This document shows positions 48,181-56,942 of a stretch of DNA of 64,000 bases, in pieces. The DNA lies in assembly GCF_004323635.1 (NCBI RefSeq), contig NZ_CP036515.1, positions 1,909,501 to 1,973,500 of the forward strand. Reading direction: 5' to 3'. This DNA is from Lichenihabitans psoromatis (GTDB taxonomy: Bacteria; Pseudomonadota; Alphaproteobacteria; Rhizobiales; Beijerinckiaceae). Position numbers and translations under genes: made by a program. Each line of letters opens with the position of its first letter. The stretch's first letter is position 1. Under the pieces are notes generated by a model. It did no database searches. It saw only the letters and a program-made list of their open reading frames with translations, and had not been told where the DNA came from.

Positions 48181-49314
48181 ATGGTGCCGCTGCCGGGCAG
48201 GTTCGATGTCGCCGTGGTCGGTGCGGGCATTTGTGGCTTGGCCCATGCGCTCGCGGCGGCCCGGCTCGGCAAGCGCGTCGTCGTGATCGACCGCGATACG
48301 CAGGCCAACGGCGCCTCGATCCGCAATTTCGGCTTCATCACGGTGACGGGTCAGCAGCAGGGCGCGTGCTGGCAGCGGGCGATGCGGTCGCGCGACGTGT
48401 GGGTCGAGATGGCCGAGGCGGCGCAGATCCCGATCCTGCAGCGCGGCTTGCTGACGGTCGCGCGCCGCCCGGAGGCCCGGACGGTCATCGAACAATTTCT
48501 CGAGACCGACATGGGCGCGGATTGTAGCCTCGTCGAGCCCGCCGACCTTGCGGATCATGGCGCCGGTCTGCGCGAGGCCGGTATCGCCGGCGCGCTTCAC
48601 AGCCCACACGAGGTCCGGGTCGAGTCGCGCGAGGCCATCCCGCGCCTTGCTGCTTATCTCGGCGAACGCCATGGCGTCGTTTTTCTGCGCGAGACCGTCG
48701 TGCATAGCGCCGCCCCACCGCGGCTCGAGACCAGCCGAGGGTTGATCGAAGCCGAGACCGTGGTGGTCTGCCCCGGCGACGATTTCCGCACGCTGATGTC
48801 GGACCGGATCGCGGCTTATGGCTTGACGCGGTGCAAGCTGCACATGATGCGGTTGATGCCAGAAAAGTTCGACCCTTCGCTGCCCGCCGTCATGTCCGAC
48901 CTCGGTCTGATCCGCTATCTCGGTTATGCCGAGCAGCCGGGAGCGGCTGCGCTGCGTAAACGGCTCGATGTGGAGCAACGCGAGCATGTCCGGCATGGCG
49001 TGCATCTGATCGTGGTTCGCAGCGAGGATGGCTCGGTGGTGGTCGGCGATTCGCATCATTACGCTGCGACGCCCGACCCGTTCGCGCCCACCGGGATCGA
49101 CGATCTCATCCTCGACGAATACGCGCAGGTTTTCGCCGGCGCGATCCCGCCCGTGGTCGAACGCTGGACCGGTACCTATGCGTCGGCGCCGGACCGCCTG
49201 ATGCTGGTCGATCGGCCATCCGACGCGTTGCGGATCGTGCTGATCACCAGCGGCACGGGCGCCAGCACGTCTTTTGCCATCGCCGAAGAGGTCATGGCCG
49301 AGCTCTACGGATGA
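48181..49314 (+). CDS. Phosphonate-associated FAD-dependent oxidase (TIGR03364-like, PbfC/PbfD type)
   Basis: The 377-residue flavoprotein is of the D-amino-acid-oxidase fold, with the FAD-binding motif FDVAVVGAGICGLAHALAAA at the N-terminus and VIDRDTQANGASIRNFGFIT after it. Its C-terminal part includes LMLVDRPSDALRIVLITSGT. This subfamily recurs in phosphonate catabolic clusters and is thought to oxidise 2-aminoethylphosphonate or its N-methylated or hydroxylated relatives to phosphonoacetaldehyde. The gene ends 19 nt before phnX, which encodes the enzyme that consumes phosphonoacetaldehyde. The precise substrate is unknown, and no PhnW transaminase is present to provide the usual route. 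Confidence 0.85.
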   Translation: MVPLPGRFDVAVVGAGICGLAHALAAARLGKRVVVIDRDTQANGASIRNFGFITVTGQQQGACWQRAMRSRDVWVEMAEAAQIPILQRGLLTVARRPEARTVIEQFLETDMGADCSLVEPADLADHGAGLREAGIAGALHSPHEVRVESREAIPRLAAYLGERHGVVFLRETVVHSAAPPRLETSRGLIEAETVVVCPGDDFRTLMSDRIAAYGLTRCKLHMMRLMPEKFDPSLPAVMSDLGLIRYLGYAEQPGAAALRKRLDVEQREHVRHGVHLIVVRSEDGSVVVGDSHHYAATPDPFAPTGIDDLILDEYAQVFAGAIPPVVERWTGTYASAPDRLMLVDRPSDALRIVLITSGTGASTSFAIAEEVMAELYG

Positions 49315-49333
49315 TCGATCGGAAGCCCCCGCC

Positions 49334-50137
49334 ATGAACCATGTCAAAGCCATCGTATTCGATTGGGCCGGTACCGTCGTGGACCATGGCTCGCTTGCCC
49401 CCATGGGGGCCTTTGTCGAAACGTTCGGCGAGTTCGGCGTCACGATTTCGATCGACGAGGCTCGCGGGCCGATGGGCATGGCCAAGCGGCCCCATATTGC
49501 GGCCCTGATGGCGCTGCCGCGCGTCGCCGAGGCTTGGGCCGCAGCGCATGGCCACGCACCCGCCGACCCGGATATCGATGCCGTCTATGCCGTCTTCGTA
49601 CCGAAGAACAAGGCGGTGGCGGCGCGGTTCTCGGCGGTTATCCCGGGTGTCGCCGATGTGACGCGCAAGCTGCGGCAAGCCGGGCTCAAGATCGGCTCGA
49701 CCACCGGCTACACGCGGGACATCATGGCCGAGATCCTGCCGGTCGCGGCCGAAGGCGGTTTCGTGCCCGACAGTCTCGTCTGCACCGGCGACACGCCGGA
49801 CGGTCGCCCGACGCCGTTCATGCTCTACAAGAGCTTGCTCGACCTCGGTGTCTGGCCAGCCTGGAGCGCCATCAAGGTGGATGATACCGAGGTCGGCATC
49901 GCCGAGGGCCTGAATGGCGGCACATGGACGGTCGGCGTCTCGGTCAGCGGCAACGTGTTCGGCCTGTCGCAGGCCGACACTGCGGCGCTCAAGCCTGCGG
50001 ATTTCGCGCGCATGCGGGCCTCCGCCATGGATCGTCTGACGGCGGCCGGCGCGCATTACGTGATCGACAGCGTCGCCGACCTGATGCCGGTCGTTGCCGC
50101 CATCGAGGGGCGGCTCGCGCGCGGCGAACGGCCCTGA
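49334..50137 (+). CDS. phnX: Phosphonoacetaldehyde hydrolase (phosphonatase)
   Basis: PhnX cleaves the C-P bond of phosphonoacetaldehyde to acetaldehyde and phosphate. The 267-residue HAD-superfamily protein shows the nucleophile Asp10 in IVFDWAGTVVDHG, the Schiff-base Lys51 in PMGMAKRPHIAAL, and the acidic loop KVDDTEVGIAEGLNGGTWTV near the C-terminus. ATG 49334 begins at the conserved MNHVKAIVFDW; the upstream in-frame part overlaps the oxidase gene. It overlaps the next gene by one base (TGATG). Confidence 0.95.
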   Translation: MNHVKAIVFDWAGTVVDHGSLAPMGAFVETFGEFGVTISIDEARGPMGMAKRPHIAALMALPRVAEAWAAAHGHAPADPDIDAVYAVFVPKNKAVAARFSAVIPGVADVTRKLRQAGLKIGSTTGYTRDIMAEILPVAAEGGFVPDSLVCTGDTPDGRPTPFMLYKSLLDLGVWPAWSAIKVDDTEVGIAEGLNGGTWTVGVSVSGNVFGLSQADTAALKPADFARMRASAMDRLTAAGAHYVIDSVADLMPVVAAIEGRLARGERP

Positions 50138-51483
50138 TGGTTGCGGCAAACGCGAACGAGCCCGCGCCGAGCGAGGGCGATGTCAACCGCTCGCCGCTGA
50201 GGGCGGCCTGGCGTGCGGGGCTCAACTCGGAAACCCGACAGCTTCTCGACGACGACGAGCGCGTCTTTCTACATCAGTCGCTGTCGACCCCCTGCCTCGA
50301 TGTGATCGAACGGGCCGAAGGCGCAACGCTGATCGATGTCGAAGGACGCCGCATTCTCGATTTTCACGGCAATAGCGTGCACCAACTCGGCCATGGCCAC
50401 CCGCGCGTCGTGGCGGCCATCAAGGCCGAACTCGATACGCTGCCATTCTGCCCGCGCCGCTACACCAACCGCTCCGCCATCGCATTGGCCGATCGGCTCG
50501 GACGCTTGGCACCCGATCCGCTCGCCAAGGTCCTGCTGGCGCCCAGCGGCGCCGCCGCTGTCGGCATGGCGTTGAAACTCGCGCGTTACGCCACCGGGCG
50601 GCACAAAACGCTGTCGTTCTGGGATGCGTTCCACGGTGCCAATCTCGACACGATCGGGGTCGGGGGCGAAGCGCTATTCCGCCAGAATCTCGGCCCGATG
50701 ATGCCGGGCGGCGAACATCTGCCGCCGCTGCATCTCGCATCGCGGTTCTTCGGCGACGACCGGCCCTTCGAGCGCTTCGCCGACTATATCGATTATGTGC
50801 TTGAGCTTCAGGGAGACGTCGCGGCCGTGCTGGCTGAGCCGATGCGATGGACCACCGTCGAGCCGCCCCCGCCGGGATTTTGGGCGCGCGTGCGCGACAG
50901 CTGCTCGCGCCATGGGGCGTTGCTGATCTTCGACGAGATCCCGAGTTGTCTTGCCCGAACCGGCACCATGTTCGTCTGCGAGCAGGCCGGCGCCACGCCC
51001 GATATTCTCGTGATCGGCAAGGGGCTGGGTGGGGGCATCATGCCCATGGCGGCCATCATCGCCGATGCGACGCTGGATTGCGCCCCACAGGCGGCTCTCG
51101 GTCATTATACGCATGAAAAGAGCCCCGTCGGATGCGCCGCCGCGCTGGCGACGCTCGACGTCATCGCCGATGAGGGGTTGGTGGCCCGCGCCAATGAACT
51201 CGGGCGCATCGGCCTCGATCGGCTCAAGGGCTTGATGAGCCGCCACCCGATGGTCCGCGACGTGCGGGGGCTCGGCTGTTATTTCGGCCTGGAGATCGGC
51301 GGCCCCGATGCGGCTGCGACCGCCGATCGCCTGCTTTATGCGTGCCTGCGGCGTGGACTAAGCTTCAAGCTCGGCGGCGGAACGGTCGTGACGCTCTGTC
51401 CGCCCCTGACCATCACCGAGGCCGAGTTCGAGCAGGCTTTCGCGATCCTGGATGATGGGCTCGCCGAGAGCGCGACCGCGTGA
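50137..51483 (+). CDS. pbfA: PLP-dependent (R)-1-hydroxy-2-aminoethylphosphonate lyase-type enzyme
   Basis: The 448-residue protein is a class III aminotransferase-fold enzyme. PLP would bind Lys295 (ILVIGKGLGGGIMPM); other class III features are FHGNSVHQLGHGHPRVVAAI, WDAFHGANLDT and the DE pair in LIFDEIPSC. In phosphonate clusters this subgroup (PbfA) eliminates ammonia from (R)-1-hydroxy-2-aminoethylphosphonate to give phosphonoacetaldehyde, rather than transaminating. Its coupling to phnX by a one-base overlap supports that assignment. A conventional aminotransferase role cannot be excluded. Confidence 0.82.
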   Translation: MVAANANEPAPSEGDVNRSPLRAAWRAGLNSETRQLLDDDERVFLHQSLSTPCLDVIERAEGATLIDVEGRRILDFHGNSVHQLGHGHPRVVAAIKAELDTLPFCPRRYTNRSAIALADRLGRLAPDPLAKVLLAPSGAAAVGMALKLARYATGRHKTLSFWDAFHGANLDTIGVGGEALFRQNLGPMMPGGEHLPPLHLASRFFGDDRPFERFADYIDYVLELQGDVAAVLAEPMRWTTVEPPPPGFWARVRDSCSRHGALLIFDEIPSCLARTGTMFVCEQAGATPDILVIGKGLGGGIMPMAAIIADATLDCAPQAALGHYTHEKSPVGCAAALATLDVIADEGLVARANELGRIGLDRLKGLMSRHPMVRDVRGLGCYFGLEIGGPDAAATADRLLYACLRRGLSFKLGGGTVVTLCPPLTITEAEFEQAFAILDDGLAESATA

Positions 51484-51499
51484 TCGCGGGCCGCAGGTG

Positions 51500-52237
51500 T
51501 TAGCGGCGCATCATTTTGGCAAAGACCGAGAATACCGCCTGCGAGACCTCGTCCTGCACGGCATATTCGGGATGCCATTGCACCGCGAAAATTGGGGCAT
51601 CGCGGGCCGATACCGCCTCGATCGTCCCGTCCGGCGCTTGCGCCTCGATCTGTAAAACATCGGCAAGCCGTTCGATACCTTGATAGTGGACGGAATTCAC
51701 CTCTGCGGTCGAGCGATGTAGCGTCTCCTGCAACACGCCGCCTTGTCGGAGGGCGACGGAGTGCATCCACTCGAACATCGCATCCCCCTCGATCTGGTCG
51801 GGTGCGTGGTGAGCGACCGATCCGGCCGCGTCGCCGATGCCATGCCGCAAGCTTCCGCCAAGAGCGACATTCACCTCCTGCAAGCCGCGGCAGATGCCCA
51901 GCACCGGCGTCTTGAGCGCGGCGGCGGTGCGGACGAGCGCGAGAGCGGCGTCGTCGCGGGCCGGATCGAACGGCCCGGTCGCGACATCCGAGCCATAATG
52001 CCGTGCCTCGACATTGCTGGGGCTGCCGGTCAGCACCACACCATCGAGGCGGCCGAGCAGAGAGGCGAGATCGCCGTGCCGGCAATTGGTCGGGAGCAGC
52101 ACAATGTCGCCCTCGAGAGCGCGATCGACCGCGTCGATGTAGCGGTTGATGACCGTCTGCGCATTCTGGTTCGACACCGTATTGGTGCAGCAGAGAATGC
52201 CGATCAAGGGCCGGGACGGGACGGGGCGGGGCGACAT
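51500..52237 (-). CDS. puuD: Gamma-glutamyl-GABA hydrolase-type class I glutamine amidotransferase
   Basis: PuuD releases GABA and glutamate from gamma-glutamyl-GABA, the last step of the glutamylated putrescine pathway. The 245-residue protein has the amidotransferase nucleophile Cys116 in LGICRGLQEVNVALGG and the His/Glu partners in FAVQWHPEYAV. The N-terminus reads PLIGILCCTNT. It is the third gene of a leftward puuA-puuB-puuD set, 31 nt after puuB, and converges on pbfA (16 bp between stops). Its true amide substrate may differ in this setting. Confidence 0.85.
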   Translation of the reverse strand: MSPRPVPSRPLIGILCCTNTVSNQNAQTVINRYIDAVDRALEGDIVLLPTNCRHGDLASLLGRLDGVVLTGSPSNVEARHYGSDVATGPFDPARDDAALALVRTAAALKTPVLGICRGLQEVNVALGGSLRHGIGDAAGSVAHHAPDQIEGDAMFEWMHSVALRQGGVLQETLHRSTAEVNSVHYQGIERLADVLQIEAQAPDGTIEAVSARDAPIFAVQWHPEYAVQDEVSQAVFSVFAKMMRR

Positions 52238-52268
52238 GGCGAACCTCGATCTTTTCCGAATGCGGGCG

Positions 52269-53576
52269 TTAAACGCCTAGCCGATCCCGCAGGCCGTACC
52301 ACCAGGCACCCAGGGCGGTGAGGGGCACCCGAAAGGTCGATCCGCCCGGAAATGGGTAATAGGGCAGGCTGCTCCACACATCCAACCGTTCGGCCTGGCC
52401 CGCGACCGCCTCGCCCAGGATCTTGCCGAGCAGGTGGGTCGTGGTGACGCCGTGACCGCTGTCGCCGTGCGAAAAATAAACCGTCGGCGTGAGCTGTCCC
52501 ACATGCGGCACACGCGTCAGCGTGAGGGCGAAATTCCCGCTCCAGGCATAGTCGAAGCGAACGCTTGCGAGACGCGGAAACGTCTTGGCGAGTTGCGGCC
52601 GCAGCCGCGCTTCGACGCTGGCGGGGTCGCGGCCGCCATAAACGACGCCACCGCCGTAGAGGATCCGATTGTCGGCCGTCCGGCGATAGTAATCGAGGAT
52701 GTAATTCATATCCTCGACGCAGTAATTCGCCGGCAGAAGCTCATCGGCCAAAGCTGCGTCCAGCGGCTCGGTCGCGATGATTTGGCTCGAGACCGGCATC
52801 ATTTTGTCGCCGATCTCAGGCAGCAGCTTGCCGAGATAGGCATTGCCGCAGACCAGCAGCACCTTGCAGGCGACCGATCCTTCGGCCGTGCGGGCCAGAG
52901 GGGCGGCGCCGGTCTCGACCGTGACGACGCTGGAGTGTTCGAAAATGCGTCCGCCCAGGCTCTCGAAAGCCGCCGCTTCGCCGAGCACGAGATTGAGCGG
53001 GTGGATGTGACCGCCATGCCGGTCGACCATGCCGCCGACATAGCGGTCGCAGGCCACGATGGCCGGAACGTCGGAGCGGTCCACCATCTCGAGGCCGTCA
53101 TGCCCATGCGGCTCCCACACCCGCTTCTGATGTTCGAGCTCCTTCATCTGCTTATCCGTAAAGGCGGCGAAAAACGCGCCGTCCACGAGGTCGCAGGCGA
53201 TGTCATATTTGGCGATGCGGCTGCGGATAATGCTGGCGCCTTCGAGCGACATCGCGCCGAGCGCCGTTGCGGCGGGTTCGCCGTAGCGTTTCTCGATCAC
53301 GTCGAGATCACGGCTATAGCCGTTGACGATCTGGCCGCCGTTGCGTCCCGACGCGCCGAAGCCGATCTGCACGGCTTCGAGCACTACGACCGAAAAGCCC
53401 CGCTCGGCGAGTTCTAGCGCGGCCGAAAGCCCCGTGAAACCGGCCCCGATCACGCAGACATCGGCGCGAATGTCGTCCGTCAGGCGAGGCCGAACCGTCT
53501 TGTCGTTGGCGGTGGCGGCATAATAGGACGGCGCGTGGGTTTGACGCGCTGCGGTCGACGGGCTCCGCGACGCCAT
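52269..53576 (-). CDS. puuB: Gamma-glutamylputrescine oxidase-type FAD oxidoreductase
   Basis: The 435-residue flavoprotein has its FAD motif at about residues 38-58 (ADVCVIGAGFTGLSAALELA), the family's QIGFGASGRNGGQIVNGYSRD, and the C-terminal YFSHGDSGHGVTTTHLLGKI. PuuB-type enzymes oxidise the free amine of a gamma-glutamylated amine to the aldehyde with oxygen. It lies 46 nt after puuA on the same strand. The aldehyde dehydrogenase PuuC that should follow it in the pathway is absent from the window. Confidence 0.87.
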   Translation of the reverse strand: MASRSPSTAARQTHAPSYYAATANDKTVRPRLTDDIRADVCVIGAGFTGLSAALELAERGFSVVVLEAVQIGFGASGRNGGQIVNGYSRDLDVIEKRYGEPAATALGAMSLEGASIIRSRIAKYDIACDLVDGAFFAAFTDKQMKELEHQKRVWEPHGHDGLEMVDRSDVPAIVACDRYVGGMVDRHGGHIHPLNLVLGEAAAFESLGGRIFEHSSVVTVETGAAPLARTAEGSVACKVLLVCGNAYLGKLLPEIGDKMMPVSSQIIATEPLDAALADELLPANYCVEDMNYILDYYRRTADNRILYGGGVVYGGRDPASVEARLRPQLAKTFPRLASVRFDYAWSGNFALTLTRVPHVGQLTPTVYFSHGDSGHGVTTTHLLGKILGEAVAGQAERLDVWSSLPYYPFPGGSTFRVPLTALGAWWYGLRDRLGV

Positions 53577-53622
53577 GACAGTATGCTCCGATGCGTGAGA
53601 GGCGGTTAAGCCGGCCTGCGGG

Positions 53623-55005
53623 TCAGACGATCTCGAGATAGGCGCTGAATTCGTAATCCGTCACCTGCTCGGCGAAGCCTGCGATCTCCTGACGCTTGCA
53701 GGCCACCAGCATGTCGCGCAGAATCGGATCGAAGATTTGGGCCGCGATGTCGCCGCTTTCGAACGCGTCCACCGCCTGGCCCCAATCGGATGGGATTTTC
53801 GGTAGGCTATCGGTCCCGTAGGTGCGGCCGGGGATATCCGGTGTCGGCTCCCATTCGTTGCGAATGCCGACCAGCGCCGCCCCGAGGATCGCCGCGATCG
53901 ACAGATAGGGGTTAGAATCGGCGCCGGCGACGCGGTGCTCGATGCGCCGGGCCACGGGATTGCCACCGGGAATGCGGATCGCCGCCGTGCGGTTCTCATA
54001 GCCCCAGGCGATCGTGGTCGGCGCATGCGTGTCGGGCCGGAGGCGGCGGTAGGAATTGAAATGCGGTGCGAACAGCAGGGTCGTCTCGGCCATGCCGCGC
54101 AACATCCCCGCAACCGCATGTCGCAGGATCGGCGAGCCTTCCGCCGTTCCATTGTCGAAGATATTCTTGCCGTCGCTGTCGATGACGCTGCAGTGGCAAT
54201 GCATGCCATTGCCCGAACGGGTGCCGTAAGGCTTGGCCATGAAGGTCGCGGCTAAGCCGTGGCGGCGCGCGACACCCTTCACGATGCGCTTGAAGAAGAT
54301 GGCGTCGTCGGCGGCCTTCAAGGGATCGTCGCTATGCAGCAGGTTGATCTCGAATTGACCGATACCGTTCTCGGCGATGGCCGCATCGGCCGGCACATTC
54401 TGGCGGGCGCATTCCTTGTAGACGTCGGACAGGAACTCGCCGAAATCGTCGAGCTCGTCGATCGAGAGGATCGCGTCGGAATCGAGGCGCTTGCCCGTGT
54501 AAGGCGAGATCGGCGGAACCGCGCTGTCAGGCTCGGGGTCGATCAGATAAAATTCCATCTCGGTCGCGACGACCGGGCGGAGGCCGAGGGCGCTATATTG
54601 GCGCACGATGGATGCCAGCGCTTGACGCGGGTCGGCGAGGAATGGCGTTCCGTCTTCGAGGAACATCCAGAGCGGCACCAGCGCGCTCGGCCGTGACGTC
54701 CAATTGACCGGAAGCGCGCCGCGCCCCGTCACGCCGCAGATCCCGTCCATGTCGCCGCTGGCAAACACCTGCTCGTTGCCGACGATATCCTCACCCCAGA
54801 CGTCGACGCCGACGATCGACAGCGGCATGCGGATGCCGCCACCCAGAACCTTGGCGGCCTGCCCAACGGGAACGCGCTTGCCGCGCATGATGCCGTTGAG
54901 GTCGCAGACCACGGCTTGGATGCTCTCGATCTGCCCGTTCTCTTCAAGCCAAAGCTTGAACGCATCAGGATCGTGGGTCTGGACAGACATGTCGGAAAAC
55001 TTCAT
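53623..55005 (-). CDS. puuA: Glutamine synthetase family gamma-glutamylamine ligase (PuuA-like)
   Basis: The 460-residue protein is a glutamine synthetase homologue of the gamma-glutamylputrescine synthetase group. ATP and metal sites are visible in ATEMEFYLIDPEPDS, ENGIGQFEINLLHSDDP, GNGMHCHCSVIDSDGKN and the RIPGGNPVARRIEHRVAGAD block. It would ligate glutamate to an amine at the expense of ATP. ATG 55005 directly abuts a 12-bp palindrome (55006-55017), so repressor binding would block translation start and transcription together. No strong ribosome-binding site is seen. Putrescine is the default substrate; other amines are possible. Confidence 0.88.
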   Translation of the reverse strand: MKFSDMSVQTHDPDAFKLWLEENGQIESIQAVVCDLNGIMRGKRVPVGQAAKVLGGGIRMPLSIVGVDVWGEDIVGNEQVFASGDMDGICGVTGRGALPVNWTSRPSALVPLWMFLEDGTPFLADPRQALASIVRQYSALGLRPVVATEMEFYLIDPEPDSAVPPISPYTGKRLDSDAILSIDELDDFGEFLSDVYKECARQNVPADAAIAENGIGQFEINLLHSDDPLKAADDAIFFKRIVKGVARRHGLAATFMAKPYGTRSGNGMHCHCSVIDSDGKNIFDNGTAEGSPILRHAVAGMLRGMAETTLLFAPHFNSYRRLRPDTHAPTTIAWGYENRTAAIRIPGGNPVARRIEHRVAGADSNPYLSIAAILGAALVGIRNEWEPTPDIPGRTYGTDSLPKIPSDWGQAVDAFESGDIAAQIFDPILRDMLVACKRQEIAGFAEQVTDYEFSAYLEIV

Positions 55006-55017
55006 TTGTGATCACAA
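55006..55017. promoter_or_regulatory. 12-bp palindrome, candidate GntR operator at puuA
   Basis: TTGTGATCACAA is a perfect inverted repeat touching the puuA start codon, in the spacer between puuA and the divergent GntR-family gene. TGT...ACA symmetry is typical of FCD-type GntR operators. This suggests that the neighbouring regulator controls the puu genes and itself. Confidence 0.6.
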
Positions 55018-55159
55018 TCCCGAGGCTGTGCCACTTTTTACGGTCACGATCAAGGTTGCGGGCGTGGTCGCGACCGCTTGGTCACCAGGGAAGGCGCGGG
55101 GTTTGGAGCGCAAGCGATTGAACGAGCTCGTACTTCCCGCACTGGCAAAGCCGGACGGG

Positions 55160-55840
55160 ATGACAACCCACGATCATGTCCACGCTCGCCTGCGGCAGGC
55201 CATCATGGTCGGCGCGGTGCGCCCTGGCGCGGCTCTCACGATCCGCGGTCTCGCCGCTGCGCTCGACAGCAGCCCGACGCCGGTTCGCGAGGCGCTGCGT
55301 CGGTTAACCTCCATCGGAGCGCTGAATTTTCTCGAAAACCGCCGCATCGTCGTGCCGCTCGTCACGCCAGAACGGTTCGAAGCGTTGATCTCTCTCCGTA
55401 TCGCGCTCGAACAGCATGCCGCGCAACGGGCGATCGTTTCGATGACGGACCAGCAGATCGACCATCTCCTCGTCATGGATCATGATATCGACGATGCGAT
55501 AGCGCGTGCCGATCAATCGGCGGCCTTGCTGGCCAATCAGCAGTTCCATCGCGCGATCTACCGGGCCAATCCGGATCAGATCGCGATGCCGATGATCGAG
55601 AGCGTCTGGCTGCAACTCGGTCCGGTGCTCGGGATCGCGATGGAGCATGTGGCCGAGCTCTATGTGGTCGATCGGCATCAGGAGATTATCGGGGCGCTTC
55701 GGTGGCGCGACCCCGATGCGCTCGCGGCCGCCATCAGCGCCGACGTTCGGGAGGGAATCGGGGGCTTCGATCATCATGCCATCGCCCGATTGTTGACCCT
55801 GGCAAAAACCGAGACGCGACCACACCAGCACCTGCCGTAG
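55160..55840 (+). CDS. GntR-family (FCD subfamily) transcriptional regulator
   Basis: The 226-residue regulator has an N-terminal GntR winged helix (THDHVHARLRQAIMVGAVRP; SSPTPVREALRRLTSIGALN) and an all-helical FCD effector domain with metal-ligand-like His and Asp/Glu residues (DHDIDDAIARADQ, NQQFHRAIYRANPD, VDRHQEIIGALRWRD). ATG 55160 begins four residues before the winged helix; TTG 55103 is a possible longer start. It is divergent from puuA, with a perfect palindrome in the spacer, so it is more likely the puu regulator than a phosphonate regulator. The downstream phnS gene has its own PhoB-like site. Confidence 0.88.
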   Translation: MTTHDHVHARLRQAIMVGAVRPGAALTIRGLAAALDSSPTPVREALRRLTSIGALNFLENRRIVVPLVTPERFEALISLRIALEQHAAQRAIVSMTDQQIDHLLVMDHDIDDAIARADQSAALLANQQFHRAIYRANPDQIAMPMIESVWLQLGPVLGIAMEHVAELYVVDRHQEIIGALRWRDPDALAAAISADVREGIGGFDHHAIARLLTLAKTETRPHQHLP

Positions 55841-55844
55841 CGGC

Positions 55845-55888
55845 GTCACGACAGCTTCATCCGAAAGTCACATCGCTTTCATAGGCGG
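55845..55888 (+). promoter_or_regulatory. Four-repeat candidate Pho box upstream of phnS
   Basis: Four consecutive 11-bp units begin GTCAC, TTCAT, GTCAC and TTCAT (cores at 55846, 55857, 55868 and 55879). They start 5 bp after the gntR stop and end 38 bp before the phnS start. Exact 11-bp phasing of TCAY cores is the hallmark of tandem PhoB half-sites. This is the strongest such array in the window. Confidence 0.65.
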
Positions 55889-55926
55889 CGCCTACCGGTT
55901 CTTCATTCTGACCGGGGATCCATTCC

Positions 55927-56940
55927 ATGAAGGCCATTCTTTCGGCAATTCTGCTTGCCGCGACCGCACTCGCCACGCCGGCTTGGGCGGCATCCGACGT
56001 CGTCACGATCTACGCGGCCGACGGCCTTCATGATGGCAAGGGGAGCTGGTTCGAGACGCAATTCGACGCCTTCACCAAGGCGACGGGCGTCAAGGTGCAA
56101 TATATCGAGGCAGGGTCCGGCGGTGTCGTCGAGCGTGTCGCCAAGGAGAAGTCGAACCCGCAGGCGGATGTGCTCGTCACCCTGCCGCCCTTCATCCAGC
56201 GTGCCGAGGCCGAGGGTCTGCTGCAGACCTTCAAGCCGGATGCCGCCTCCGAGATCGACGGCGGTAGCGCCACCTATCAGCCGCTCGTCAACAACTACAT
56301 GAACTTCATCTACAACGCCGCCGTGCTGAAGCAGGCGCCCAAGACCTATGCCGATCTGCTCGAGCCGTCGTTCAAGGGCAAGATTCAATATTCGACGCCA
56401 GGTCAAGCCGGTGACGGCACCGCCGTGATGCTGCAGGTGATCCATGCCTTCGGCAGCAAGGATGCGGGCTTCGAATTTCTCAAGAAGCTGCAGGACAATA
56501 ACGTCGGCCCCTCGGCCTCGACCGGCAAGTTGACGGCTCTCGTCAACAAGGGCGAGCTGCATGTCGCCAACGGCGATCTGCAGATGAACATGTCGCAGAT
56601 GGCGCAGAACCCCAACATCCGCGTGTTCTGGCCCGCCGGACCGAACGGCGAGCGCTCGACGTTGGCGCTTCCTTACTATGTGGGCCTCGTGACGGGCGCG
56701 CCCGATGCCGAGAACGGGAAGAAACTGATCGACTTCCTGCTCAGCAAAGAGGCCCAATCGACCGTGTCGTCCATCGCGATCGGCGTTCCGGTCCGCAAGG
56801 ACGTGACCCCGACGGACGCCAACTTCGCCAAGCTGCACGAGGCCATGCAGGGCGTGACGGTGTGGACGCCCGATTGGGCGGCGGTGCTCAAGGATCTGCC
56901 GGGTGACGTGGCTCGCTGGCGCCAAGCGACCGGCAGCTGA
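55927..56940 (+). CDS. phnS: 2-aminoethylphosphonate ABC transporter substrate-binding protein
   Basis: The 337-residue protein starts with a signal peptide (residues 1-21, ending TPAWAA) and is a family 1-type binding protein related to iron- and aminoethylphosphonate-binding proteins. Visible pieces are [59 protein letters not shown] and [20 protein letters not shown]. The context of phosphonate genes and the order binding protein-ATPase-permease-permease match PhnSTUV of Salmonella. ATG 55927 is the first codon after the Pho-box-like array. An iron(III) or putrescine specificity is less likely but possible. Confidence 0.82.
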   Translation: MKAILSAILLAATALATPAWAASDVVTIYAADGLHDGKGSWFETQFDAFTKATGVKVQYIEAGSGGVVERVAKEKSNPQADVLVTLPPFIQRAEAEGLLQTFKPDAASEIDGGSATYQPLVNNYMNFIYNAAVLKQAPKTYADLLEPSFKGKIQYSTPGQAGDGTAVMLQVIHAFGSKDAGFEFLKKLQDNNVGPSASTGKLTALVNKGELHVANGDLQMNMSQMAQNPNIRVFWPAGPNGERSTLALPYYVGLVTGAPDAENGKKLIDFLLSKEAQSTVSSIAIGVPVRKDVTPTDANFAKLHEAMQGVTVWTPDWAAVLKDLPGDVARWRQATGS

Positions 56941-56942
56941 GC

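Noticed and set aside
47983..49485. 500-residue minus-strand frame
   Set aside because: Antisense to the FAD oxidase gene, which has a proper FAD-binding motif and operon context.
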